Assembly (NCBI RefSeq): GCF_039693965.1
Contig: NZ_CP155576.1
Coordinates: 2,294,001 to 2,358,000 of the forward strand
Source of the DNA: Moraxella sp. K1664
GTDB lineage: Bacteria > Pseudomonadota > Gammaproteobacteria > Pseudomonadales > Moraxellaceae
DNA length: 64,000 bases
Direction: 5' to 3'
Shown in pieces: positions 27,202-35,258 of the stretch. Under the pieces are notes generated by a model that saw only the letters and a list, made by a program, of their open reading frames with translations, made no database searches and had not been told where the DNA came from. The position numbers and the translations under genes are program-made. Numbering within the stretch: position 1 is the stretch's first letter; each line of letters starts with the position of its first letter.

Positions 27202-27945
27202 TCAATCCGCCATCAATACTTTATCCGTAGCAGTTTTACCATCCCCCAAGACATCAACCACATCCAGCTTTGGCTTGGGTGATGAAAAATAACCCTTTGA
27301 CATGTCAGCAGGTGCGGATTCTTCAAGTGCTTTTTCAAGTTTTTTTAATGCTTTGTCTTGCTCACGCTTGGTGAGTTTTTTAAAATCCTCCATGCTCTTG
27401 CCCTGCTCTTTGAGTTTAAAGGCAAGCATTTTGCTTAAAGCTTCTTGTTTGGATAACTGAACCACGCCCTGTGGCTGAACATGCAAGTATAAAAAATGAT
27501 TGTCCCTGACTTGATACCAGCGTTTATCCTGCTTTTGCAGGGATTGCTTCCAATCATTTGACTCATCACGATAAGCTGTCGCCACTCCTAGGTATTTGGT
27601 TTTGTCATTTAGGGGAAGCTTGAATTCTAAAAGCTCATCAGGTCTTAGGGTGACATCAGTCTGTTCAAGCATGCTTCCACCCAAAAGCTCGCCATAGGAT
27701 TTGTCATCACTCATCATATGTGGCAGTTGTCTAAACTGTATCTCAGAACTTAGCTGTAATAATGTCAGACGAACAGGTGAAGCAACACCCAATATATCCT
27801 CGTTGATGTCGGCGTCAGACATCAAAATCACGTCAATCTCAGAGGGTGCTTTGTCATCACTTGACGGCAAAGAAGCACAGCCATACAGAGCCATCATGGG
27901 TAGCAAGATAGCCCACAGACCTTTTGTGCGTTTAATAATATTCAT
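27202..27945 (-). CDS. tssJ: T6SS outer-membrane lipoprotein TssJ
   Basis: The start is the third of three tandem ATGs (27945), with AAGG 6 nt upstream. The protein (about 247 aa) opens with a signal peptide ending in lipobox LYGC (MMALYGCAS), so Cys is lipidated. The TssJ-type beta-sandwich follows (VRLTLLQLSSEIQFRQLP... EQTDVTLRPDELLEFKLPL). A Lys/Glu-rich C-terminal tail of about 80 residues is longer than in E. coli-type TssJ. It anchors TssM to the outer membrane. It overlaps the end of the upstream gene by 14 bp. Confidence 0.88.
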   Translation of the reverse strand: MNIIKRTKGLWAILLPMMALYGCASLPSSDDKAPSEIDVILMSDADINEDILGVASPVRLTLLQLSSEIQFRQLPHMMSDDKSYGELLGGSMLEQTDVTLRPDELLEFKLPLNDKTKYLGVATAYRDESNDWKQSLQKQDKRWYQVRDNHFLYLHVQPQGVVQLSKQEALSKMLAFKLKEQGKSMEDFKKLTKREQDKALKKLEKALEESAPADMSKGYFSSPKPKLDVVDVLGDGKTATDKVLMAD

Positions 27946-28540
27946 CATCATCCTTATCTGGATTATCAGGCTTGGCATGTTGGTCTAAGATGTTTTTGGT
28001 GGTTTCTTTGAGTTTTGTTAAAAATAACTGCTCTTGAAGTTCTTTTTTATGCTCATAAGAGAGGCTTGACTGAATGTACTGTGACAAATAAACCGTCATG
28101 TCATCAGAGGGCTTATCTACGTCGCCTCGGGTGCGGCTGTCTTTGTACATCTGTCTAAGCTGTGCCACATCATACAAATCCATGTAAATGGTGGCGATTT
28201 TTTCATTCAACCAAGAGTCAAACTCAGATGAAGATACCGACTCTGCCATGCTCTGTTTTAGCATGGATGAAGTCGCTTTGTCCTCATGGTACTGTTTGAT
28301 AAGTTCTTTTTGCTTATGGGTTTTGATAAGCTCAGCAAGCGCTTCATTGACCAGAGTCTCGGTATCGCCTTTTAGAAGACCTGGGATTTGATGGGACTGA
28401 GCCACTTGATGGGCAATAAAGTATTCATCATCTAGGTCAGCCACTGCGATGGTCGATGTCGTCAGCAGTCCTAGCAACATCATCTTTGGCAGTAAAACCC
28501 AACTGCGTGTAAAGCTTTGGGACATTAACTTATTTTTCAT
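27932..28540 (-). CDS. Unknown exported protein in the T6SS operon
   Basis: The start at ATG 28540 (AAGG just upstream, 11-bp overlap with the preceding gene) gives about 202 aa. It has a signal peptide (FTRSWVLLPKMMLLGLL...IAVA) and a mature helical, highly charged domain ending DNPDKDDDEYY. I recognise no family. It is locked between the first gene of the operon and tssJ by overlaps, so a periplasmic accessory role in assembly is likely. Acinetobacter T6SS loci also carry lineage-specific accessory genes of unknown function, and homology to them should be tested. Confidence 0.6.
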   Translation of the reverse strand: MKNKLMSQSFTRSWVLLPKMMLLGLLTTSTIAVADLDDEYFIAHQVAQSHQIPGLLKGDTETLVNEALAELIKTHKQKELIKQYHEDKATSSMLKQSMAESVSSSEFDSWLNEKIATIYMDLYDVAQLRQMYKDSRTRGDVDKPSDDMTVYLSQYIQSSLSYEHKKELQEQLFLTKLKETTKNILDQHAKPDNPDKDDDEYY

Positions 28541-29006
28541 CTGCCTTGTCATTCTCATGGTTGGTCTGGTTCGTCTGACCTTCTGATGTCTCATCATCCA
28601 CTGCTGTCTTATCGGGTGAATCATCAGGATAAACCAAAGCAGAACGATGCTCCATGCCAAAATTTCTATCCAAAAAAAACTCATGCATTGACTGTTTGAG
28701 TTCTAATAATTTTTTTGCCAGCAGTTCATTGTTGTGACTGTCTGTGGTTGGTGGGGTCTGAGCCATTTGTAACTGTGTCAGTGAATGCTCATGCTCCTTT
28801 TGCAAAATCAAATACGCCTTGATAATCTCATCCTCAACCTGTCTCTCCTCTGCGGTGAGCTCTCTATCTGCCTCTGCTAAGCTCTCAAAAATGGCTTGGC
28901 GAGCATACTGCCTTGCCTTATCTTCTGATGCCCCAGTGTTGGCGTGTGCGGTCGTCATACATAGCACACAACCCAATATTCCTAATATATTTTTGCGTTT
29001 AACCAT
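28530..29006 (-). CDS. Unknown exported helical protein, first gene of the T6SS operon
   Basis: This 158-aa protein has a signal peptide (MVKRKNILGILGCVLCMTTAHA). The mature part is helical and Glu/Gln-rich (ADRELTAEERQVEDEIIKAY), with an acidic disordered tail (DDETSEGQTNQTNHENDKADEK shortened to DDETSEG...DEK). No recognisable domain. It heads the operon leading to tssJKLM-tagF-tssABC, and the sequence 29007-29200 upstream must hold the promoter, although I see no convincing -35/-10 pair. It may work with the next exported protein. Confidence 0.6.
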   Translation of the reverse strand: MVKRKNILGILGCVLCMTTAHANTGASEDKARQYARQAIFESLAEADRELTAEERQVEDEIIKAYLILQKEHEHSLTQLQMAQTPPTTDSHNNELLAKKLLELKQSMHEFFLDRNFGMEHRSALVYPDDSPDKTAVDDETSEGQTNQTNHENDKADEK

Positions 29007-29211
29007 ACTTCACCAATCATCAACGTTGCTATGCTCATAATAAATCAAACAAAAGAAGCCACCCGACCACATCAAATAGATGTCTAAATCACCCTATAAA
29101 ATCATACATCATTTAGAACAAAATAACAACAATTACTATTAAAATTTATACAGCCACACTTGGGTTAAAACGTTCGCCCCAATCCTCCTTTTTTGACTGT
29201 ACGAGCGTGAG

Positions 29212-29237
29212 TGTAGGGGGTTTGTATAACCCCTACA
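29212..29237. repeat. Small inverted repeat TGTAGGGG / CCCCTACA
   Basis: Arms TGTAGGGG and CCCCTACA enclose a short loop in the gap upstream of the T6SS operon. It lies between the operon's promoter region (29007-29211) and a decayed lipoprotein gene. It may be a terminator for the latter or a REP-like repeat related to the hairpin at 53742. Confidence 0.4.
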
Positions 29238-29259
29238 TGATGGCAACATCATACCACAA

Positions 29260-29714
29260 TTATACACAAGGACGTTTACGACCACGGCTGTCTTTGCAGG
29301 TGGGCATGATAGATTCATGGCGTTTCCAGTATTCTAAATCTTTAACAGGAATGGTAGGAACACCATTTTTACAAATAAAGTCATTTAAAGCTAAGGGTAA
29401 TTGGTGTTTGGTTGTAAAGGCATTTAATTTGCCCCACTACGGATTTCACGACCTTGGCAGTCTTTGGGAAGTTTGGGGGCGTCGCCATCGCAGATAAAGT
29501 TACCACCGATTTCACGGGGGAGACCGTGTTTTTCTGGATAGCTATTTCCTTCATGAGCATGTATAAATCCTTTTTGACAATCAAACCTCGCCTCACCTCG
29601 AGCATTTTTAAATCTCTTTGATTTACCATTTGCCCCTGCTTCTTGACCATAGCCTCTTAGACCTTTAAATGGGTCGCAGGCGGTTAGGGTAAATGATGAT
29701 AAAAGGATTAGACT
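29260..29714 (-). pseudogene. Small Cys-rich lipoprotein gene, frameshifted and 5'-interrupted
   Basis: Reading leftward from 29714, LILLSSFTLTAC (lipobox-like) is followed by FDCQKGFIHAHEGNSYPEK, NFICDGDAPKLPKDCQGREIRSG. After a one-base shift near 29432 it continues LNAFTTKHQLPLALNDFICKNG to KRPCV and stops at 29260. An 81-bp MITE-like repeat replaces the 5' end and supplies an artificial ATG at 29762. The protein family is unknown to me. It lies beside the VgrG1-linked cassette and may be a decayed part of it. Confidence 0.5.
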
Positions 29715-29795
29715 TCTTTCCAAACCCCGATTTTTGTGGATTTTTAAAAACCTCAACCCCAATACTTATAAGGGTTTATTTTTAGTTTGGAAAGA
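29715..29795. repeat. 81-bp MITE-like element, copy 1
   Basis: It is bounded by perfect 11-bp inverted termini TCTTTCCAAAC / GTTTGGAAAGA. An 81-bp near-identical copy lies in opposite orientation at 59015-59095, differing at about two positions. No coding capacity. It sits at the 5' end of a decayed lipoprotein gene, consistent with insertion there. Confidence 0.7.
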
Positions 29796-29812
29796 GATTT
29801 AATATTTATTCA

Positions 29813-29958
29813 TCATAAATTTTCCACTAATGTCCAAGCAATCTCCATTGCCTCGACTGTACGCCAGTTGGCATCTGTGTGAATAAAGACATCAAGGGTT
29901 TTTGTCCATCTCTAAAAAAATAGACGGTTAGGTGTGCAGATGGTAGCAACTCAATCAT
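29813..29958 (-). pseudogene. Small gene coupled to the lipoprotein immunity gene, frameshifted
   Basis: ATG 29958 overlaps the immunity stop (TGATG). It reads MIELLPSAHLTVYFFRDGQ and then, in that frame, ends at 29827. In the adjacent frame a more protein-like sequence appears (WTKTLDVFIHTDANWRTVEA...LVENL) ending at 29813. A one-base shift at an A/T run splits a small protein of about 48 aa. No function recognised. Confidence 0.4.
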
Positions 29959-30665
29959 CAAGTAACCGAAAAACTAGTTAGCCTATTTTCCTGACATTTA
30001 GGATTTTTAGTATCAACAGAATAAATGCCCATTAATTCAAATAATCTGCCTTGATGCTCCACATTAGCTACAACAATATCTTGTGCCAAAAATTCTTTTT
30101 TATCAAGTTTCTCTTGATATATACTTTCTAACTCTGATAGAATCTGCTCAGATTTGAACGGATCATCAATAACAATGCTTAACAAAGTGATAAGCTCTTT
30201 CTTTTCTTGTTCGAATAATATAGTTTTATTGTCCGATATTGTATGATTGGCAAAATCATAATCAATATAATTCATTGAAAAATTATTATTTCTACCGCTA
30301 CCCAATCCAATACTTCCACTTATTGACATCCTTATGAAATTTGTATTTTCTTTGGACTGATAGTATAAATAGCCGAATCCATCGAATGTTACCCTATTGT
30401 TATTTATTTCATCATCCTCAAACAGAGTATTAAAATGGTACTTTTCCATTCTTTCTCTCAATAAGTTTCCTGAAATAATACCATCTTTTGCTTTTTCTCT
30501 CATCTTATCCGTAAGTGTAATGGGTATAGGCACTTTTACACTAGTAGATATTTCTTTATCCGTACAGATATTTTGATTTGTCACATTTGGAAAATTGTTT
30601 ATTTCTTTGCAAGAAATAATTATCAAGCTTAGTATTAGTAAAAAAATTTTTGTGCATTTAACCAT
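29958..30665 (-). CDS. Lipoprotein immunity protein for the VgrG1-linked metzincin
   Basis: This 235-aa protein has an N-terminal signal ending in lipobox IIISC (MVKCTKIFLLILSLIIISC), so it is probably an outer- or inner-membrane lipoprotein facing the periplasm. The motif FKSEQILSELESIYQ and the C-terminal EHQGRLFELMGI match the immunity family found at 4668, 9946 and 10809. It lies 19 bp after the metzincin effector on the same strand. The use of a lipid anchor rather than a soluble signal peptide is a difference from its relatives. Confidence 0.68.
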   Translation of the reverse strand: MVKCTKIFLLILSLIIISCKEINNFPNVTNQNICTDKEISTSVKVPIPITLTDKMREKAKDGIISGNLLRERMEKYHFNTLFEDDEINNNRVTFDGFGYLYYQSKENTNFIRMSISGSIGLGSGRNNNFSMNYIDYDFANHTISDNKTILFEQEKKELITLLSIVIDDPFKSEQILSELESIYQEKLDKKEFLAQDIVVANVEHQGRLFELMGIYSVDTKNPKCQENRLTSFSVT

Positions 30666-30684
30666 TTTTCTCTCCTTACGCTAA

Positions 30685-32226
30685 TCACTTATAAGAAATA
30701 CTACTATCTTTTCTTAAAATTTCCCATTGCCATTTAAATAATGACCACATATACTTCGCAAACTTATTGCTTTCTCCACGTTCGCCTTTTGGCACAGGCA
30801 CATACGAATAATCCATCAAATTATCTGTATAACCCTGATAAAAAGTGTGGTTACTGTTGGGTGGTGTTTCAAAGGTGTGTGGCAAGCTAAGGCTGTGCCC
30901 AATCTCATGAGCAAAGGTAGATAAATCAGTATTGCCTTGATTAAAGAGTACAACTGCATTCCCCCAAATAATTGGGCAATCTGCCACCAAACAAGCCAAA
31001 GATTCAAACATTCCACGTTCTCTAGTTGCCGCACTACCTAGTGTGGTATAAGTAATTGAGGTAGCTGGATCTGTATTTTGAACCAAATAATCTGTGAAAA
31101 TAACAAAAGTGATTTTGCTATTTGGATTTTCAATGCCACCTTTGGGTACATACTTTTGACTAAACTCTTCATAAAGGGCGATAATGTCTTTTTTAAGCTC
31201 GCCACCTTTGGATCGGGGAACTGTCTGTCCAATGGGGTATTTGGTAATGAATACTTTTATTTTTCCCAACTTTCTTCTTTCTTCAGAAGTAATGGTGCCT
31301 TTGACAACTTTTGCGTTATACTCATTTAGATAATCTACAAGATTAAAGAATGAAATGCCTTTTATTTCTGCTCTAACCAAAGCTTGATTAAAAGAGCGTT
31401 TTTTTAAATAATCCTGATAGGCTGGCGGTGTTGGCACTTCTCTAACGCCTGCTCGTGTAGAAAAATGAACAATGCGTATGTCTGCTTTTGGTATGATAGC
31501 ATTGGGGTAGACCATTAAAAGACCAACCGTCTTTTTAAGGTTGTTTTTGCGAGCAATAACTTTAATGTAAGCAGGTTCTGAATAAACATCGGTTGCTGTT
31601 ATTGTTATGGCAGTCTTAGTTAAGTGGCGGTAAAAGCTCTTTGATGAGACACCCTGATGACTAGAGCTTAGGTTTTTTTTGGTGGGCGACTTCTCAATCA
31701 ATTTAGCTAAGTTAATTTTTTCTGGACTAATTTTTAAGCCTGTGCTACACTCAAATATCAACTCCGTACCATCATCCGTCAAGACTTTAGCTGAATCCTT
31801 ATCATCTTGGTCTATTTGCAAATATAATTTTACCCCATCTGTGTTTATTTTAGAAGAAGCGTTATTGTGTTTAGTGTGCTTGGTACTGGGAAAAATAGCT
31901 AGCCATGCAGGGATATAAGGCTCTGCATTCAAGGTTTTGATCTCGTTAATGTGGCTAATTTTTTGACCTTTGAAATGTGTATACTCTTTGATTAAATTTT
32001 GAATATTACCCTTGTATAAGGCTTTTTTGGCTTTGGCAACCCTAACCCTAATCTCGTCATACACATACTCATCTCTTAACCAATCAAAACCAAAGCTGCC
32101 ACTATAACCAGCTTTTTCAGGACGTCTAAAATGAACATAAAAATGTCTAAGGGAGGTTATTTTTTGTCTCACTGTGCGGTCGCCAGAATTGGTAGTAGTG
32201 CCAGTTGTTGTACTGCGATTTGTCAT
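30685..32226 (-). CDS. Metzincin zinc-protease T6SS effector linked to VgrG1
   Basis: ATG 32226 is chosen over the ATG at 32238 (TAATG overlap with vgrG), because GGGAGG lies 5 nt before it. The protein is about 513 aa. The region near the N-terminus has HFRRPEKAGYSGSFGFDWLR, shared with the PAAR effector at 8111. The C-terminal protease has HEIGHSLSLPH (HExxHxxxxxH) and DNLMDYS (Met-turn). The usual Gly of HExxHxxGxxH is Ser-Leu here, a deviation to note. There is no PAAR domain, so it is probably a cargo of VgrG1's C-terminal adaptor. A downstream lipoprotein supplies immunity. Confidence 0.78.
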   Translation of the reverse strand: MTNRSTTTGTTTNSGDRTVRQKITSLRHFYVHFRRPEKAGYSGSFGFDWLRDEYVYDEIRVRVAKAKKALYKGNIQNLIKEYTHFKGQKISHINEIKTLNAEPYIPAWLAIFPSTKHTKHNNASSKINTDGVKLYLQIDQDDKDSAKVLTDDGTELIFECSTGLKISPEKINLAKLIEKSPTKKNLSSSHQGVSSKSFYRHLTKTAITITATDVYSEPAYIKVIARKNNLKKTVGLLMVYPNAIIPKADIRIVHFSTRAGVREVPTPPAYQDYLKKRSFNQALVRAEIKGISFFNLVDYLNEYNAKVVKGTITSEERRKLGKIKVFITKYPIGQTVPRSKGGELKKDIIALYEEFSQKYVPKGGIENPNSKITFVIFTDYLVQNTDPATSITYTTLGSAATRERGMFESLACLVADCPIIWGNAVVLFNQGNTDLSTFAHEIGHSLSLPHTFETPPNSNHTFYQGYTDNLMDYSYVPVPKGERGESNKFAKYMWSLFKWQWEILRKDSSISYK

Positions 32227-32237
32227 TTTGCCTCCCA

Positions 32238-35084
32238 TTAGATATGTAAATAAACTTCAATTTGATTAGGTTTATCGGAATAAAAATACTCTGTAAATCC
32301 CTCATTATCTGTGACACCAATCAAGGTTTCTCCAGTATCCTTATTGATCGCCTCATATTCGGTATTGGGATAGGGTATGCCATCATCATCAGTAAAGTGA
32401 AATCTTAAACTGTAAGATTTCGGCAACCTCACCACCTCATACCCCACATACTCACCCCCCTCCATCACCTTCTCATTACTCTTGACTCTAAACACCCCAG
32501 GTGTTGTGATAAACACGCCTTGTTCGTTCATTTTAAACTCAGAACCACAGATGTTGATGGATAATTGAGTGGGGCTTGTGATTTGGATTTTACCTTCTGT
32601 TGAGATAATCTCTATGTTGTCTTTGGCGATGTGTTTGATGTTGCCTTGTTGAGCTTGTAGTTCTATGTCGTCTTTGGCGGTGTAGTGTTTAATGCCTCCG
32701 GTTTGGACAAAGACTCTGATGCCGTTTTGGACGGTTAGGTTGTATTTTGAGGTGGTGGCAAGGCTTAGGTCTTTGTTTGTGGTGATGGCAAGGTTGTTGT
32801 CAGTGGTGATGTGAATGTTTTGTTTGGCAGTTAAGGTCATGCCCGCCAGTGAGGCAAGGGCAATATGTGGGTTTGACAGCTCTGGATGATTTAGGGTGTC
32901 ATCTGAGTCGTCATCGTGGTGATTGGCATGGTCTACGCCCTCCCCTGTCATGCTTGTGTTAAGCTCATCTAAGGTGGGCATGAGCGTGTCATCCAAGGCT
33001 CGCTCTTCGCATTGTGCTTGGATGCTACTTTGTATGAGTGATGAGTGGGTGCTTGTGGCGTTCTGTAGTTGAGCTGTGGTCTCTTTGATGTCTTTGATGT
33101 GACTTGTGGCATGTGGCCTCCCATGCGTGGTAATCACCATGCCTTTATCTGCTCTTATCACCCCATGCCCATCAGTTCTTACCTCAAAGCCCTCGCCTCG
33201 GTATTCACCTCGTCCTTTGGGGGTAGTCAGGCGTCTGATGTGTCCTAGGTTAATCTCGGTGTGTAGGTGGTCGGATTTTAATTGGGTTTGGAGTTTACCT
33301 GTGGTGTCATCCATGATGAGTTGGTTGGATTTATCTCCGCCATACTCTTTGGAGCGGATGCCAGAGAGGACTTTTTCATGAGGCAGGGTGTATAGAGGCA
33401 TGTTGTTTGGATTGGTCAAGGAGCCTGCCACATAGGGCATGTCAGGATTGCCTCCAAAGAAGTCAATGATGACCTCTTGGCCTGCTCTGGGTAGTGCAAT
33501 GTACCCAAAGTGATCTCCTGCCCAGGTACTGGCAACACGAAGATAGCAGGTGTTTATCTGACTTAGGTTGTCTTGGTTATCATCAGTGCGATTGTCTACA
33601 AGGTGTCTTTGGGTGAGTGTGGGTTTATCCCAGTGGAACTTGACTTTGATGCGACCGTATTGGTCGGTGTGTATCTCTTCACCTTCTGGGGCGACAACAG
33701 TGGCGGTTTGGGTACGGGCAATGGGTCTTGGGCAGGGGGTTGTGGGTACAAGCGGATGTGTGGCAGGGTATGCGGTGAAGCTTGTATCGGCGGTGTAGTA
33801 CTGATGGGTGTTGTTGTCTTCATCGATGGGCTTGATGCTCATCTGTAAGGCGTAGACAACCCAGTCGGTATTCATGCTTTGATTGGGATGACCTGTTAGG
33901 GTAAATAGGTGAGCGATTTGTATGCCCTTTAGTCTGCCATGTGCTGTGGCACTTAGGCTTTGATGTTGATAAGAGGCGGTGAGCTGTTCGTTTCGTGTGA
34001 CTATCTCGTCATTGCCTGCTCGTCTGCCTTGATGCCACTCATAGCGTTGTAGATGATGGATGAGTGCCTGATGTGGTTTGTGTGTGTCAGTTTGTGCCTC
34101 TTTGATGGTATCATGAGCCATTAGGGGCTCACCTGGGGTTTTAAACTGATAATCAGATAAGAGACTTTGGGCACAGGTCAGTATGCTTTTGGGGGTAAAG
34201 TGCTCTAGGTATTCAGCATACTCTGGCATGCGCTGATTGGGCGGGTAGAGTGTTAGGGTGTCATAAAAGGGATTGGCATGTCTTTTTAGATGACTGACAT
34301 GGTCGGTGATGATTAGGGTGTGGTTGTCTTTGGTGTGTTCAAAGTAAAAGCTGATGCCATGCTCACTCATGAGGCGAGTGATGAATGCGTGGTCTGATTC
34401 GTCATATTGGGTTTGGTAGTCTTGTACAGGATAGTCATGGGTGAGTTCAAACTGCCAAGGATAGGGGTAGCAGGATAATACCTCTTCGATGATTTGTGGG
34501 ATGGATTTGTGTTGGTGGATGTGGTAGTTATTTGTTTTGGTGAGTAGGTAAGTCCATGGAGATAAGGTGAGTTCATAGACGGCATGCCTGTGATGGGTGG
34601 TGAGTTTGGCACAGCCGGTGATGATGCCATGTCTTATGACTTGTCCTGTGATGGTTCTATCATCGATGGGGTGTTTGTCATTTAAGTCAAGGGATATGCC
34701 TAAGGGGGTACCGATGAGGGCGGTTAGGTCTAAGTGAGAGGCGACGCTTTGGTAGGAGATGGTGCCTTGGTGGGAAGGCATGTGGGGTGTGTGGGAGACA
34801 TGAGAAGAATGGAGAGAAGAGAGAGAATGGGAAGAAGAGAGAGAAGTGTCATTGTCTTTGGGGTGGATGATACTGCCATGATAAGCTTCAAAACTGACAT
34901 AACCTTCTAGTCCCTCTATGCCATGGGCAGGGTTGCCATGTTCGTCTTTGGCTTTGACGATGAGTTTGTATTCAAACAGTCCGTTGATGCTCTCTACCCC
35001 CTGTAAGCTGTCGAACCATAGATAAGGGGTGCCAGATACACTTTTGGGCAGATAAAGAGAGTGTAGATGAGCACGATGGTTCAT
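32238..35084 (-). CDS. vgrG: VgrG spike protein 1 with adaptor tail
   Basis: ATG 35084 has AAGGA 8 nt upstream. The open frame further 5' is untranslated leader. The protein is about 948 aa: gp27-like VgrG core (TPYLWFDSLQGVESINGLFEYKL shortened to SLQGVESING; QYDESDHAFITRLMSEHGIS), the gp5/OB region (DQYGRIKVKFHWD), a DUF2345-type beta-helix (IHITTDNNLAITTNKDLSLA), and a unique C-terminal tail (about 880-948; RFHFTDDDGIPYPNTEYEA, GVTDNEGFTEYFYSD). The tail is the likely docking site for the metzincin encoded next. 2745 bp are shared with vgrG2. Confidence 0.94.
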   Translation of the reverse strand: MNHRAHLHSLYLPKSVSGTPYLWFDSLQGVESINGLFEYKLIVKAKDEHGNPAHGIEGLEGYVSFEAYHGSIIHPKDNDTSLSSSHSLSSLHSSHVSHTPHMPSHQGTISYQSVASHLDLTALIGTPLGISLDLNDKHPIDDRTITGQVIRHGIITGCAKLTTHHRHAVYELTLSPWTYLLTKTNNYHIHQHKSIPQIIEEVLSCYPYPWQFELTHDYPVQDYQTQYDESDHAFITRLMSEHGISFYFEHTKDNHTLIITDHVSHLKRHANPFYDTLTLYPPNQRMPEYAEYLEHFTPKSILTCAQSLLSDYQFKTPGEPLMAHDTIKEAQTDTHKPHQALIHHLQRYEWHQGRRAGNDEIVTRNEQLTASYQHQSLSATAHGRLKGIQIAHLFTLTGHPNQSMNTDWVVYALQMSIKPIDEDNNTHQYYTADTSFTAYPATHPLVPTTPCPRPIARTQTATVVAPEGEEIHTDQYGRIKVKFHWDKPTLTQRHLVDNRTDDNQDNLSQINTCYLRVASTWAGDHFGYIALPRAGQEVIIDFFGGNPDMPYVAGSLTNPNNMPLYTLPHEKVLSGIRSKEYGGDKSNQLIMDDTTGKLQTQLKSDHLHTEINLGHIRRLTTPKGRGEYRGEGFEVRTDGHGVIRADKGMVITTHGRPHATSHIKDIKETTAQLQNATSTHSSLIQSSIQAQCEERALDDTLMPTLDELNTSMTGEGVDHANHHDDDSDDTLNHPELSNPHIALASLAGMTLTAKQNIHITTDNNLAITTNKDLSLATTSKYNLTVQNGIRVFVQTGGIKHYTAKDDIELQAQQGNIKHIAKDNIEIISTEGKIQITSPTQLSINICGSEFKMNEQGVFITTPGVFRVKSNEKVMEGGEYVGYEVVRLPKSYSLRFHFTDDDGIPYPNTEYEAINKDTGETLIGVTDNEGFTEYFYSDKPNQIEVYLHI

Positions 35085-35195
35085 GGGGATGTCCTTATTG
35101 AAAGATTGAATGATTGAATGGTTAGGTGGGGTTAATGAGAATGATTTAGGAGTGATTGGATTGTAGCATGGGAGGTGGGAGGGGGTCAAGGGGGG
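32451..35195. repeat. 2745-bp vgrG duplication, copy 1
   Basis: It runs from CTCACCCCCC (32451), inside vgrG1 near the tail junction, through the ATG and promoter into a G tract. The same length occurs at 38242-40986, and the encoded proteins are identical over the shared part. Flanking bases differ at both ends. Confidence 0.9.
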
Positions 35196-35197
35196 GG
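35160..35197 (-). promoter_or_regulatory. vgrG1 promoter with a C8 tract upstream of -35
   Basis: Reading the minus strand: C8 (35197-35190), TTGACC -35 (35189-35184), an 18-bp spacer, TACAAT -10 (35165-35160), then about 76 nt to the ATG at 35084. The C tract is 6 long in the second copy. Length changes here could tune promoter strength. Confidence 0.6.
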
Positions 35198-35211
35198 TAG
35201 AGAATTAAAAG

Positions 35212-35241
35212 AAAAACACAGCTAGGGCGAGCTGTGTTTTT
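35212..35241 (-). terminator. Intrinsic terminator after the tdi-like gene
   Basis: Perfect 12-bp arms AAAAACACAGCT (35212-35223) and AGCTGTGTTTTT (35230-35241) enclose a 6-nt loop. It lies just 3' of the immunity gene at 35259-36248 and just upstream of the vgrG1 promoter, with a T run on the minus strand. It insulates the two vgrG operons. Confidence 0.85.
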
Positions 35242-35258
35242 TAGGAAGTGTGTTTAAA

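Noticed and set aside
29207-29497. + strand frame of 96 codons upstream of the T6SS operon
   Set aside because: It is the antisense of a decayed Cys-rich lipoprotein gene whose minus-strand reading gives coherent protein sequence.
33106-33848. Long antisense open frames inside vgrG1 (and the same in vgrG2 at 38897-39639)
   Set aside because: They overlap a clearly conserved VgrG core, have no recognisable product or RBS, and appear in both copies only because the DNA is duplicated.
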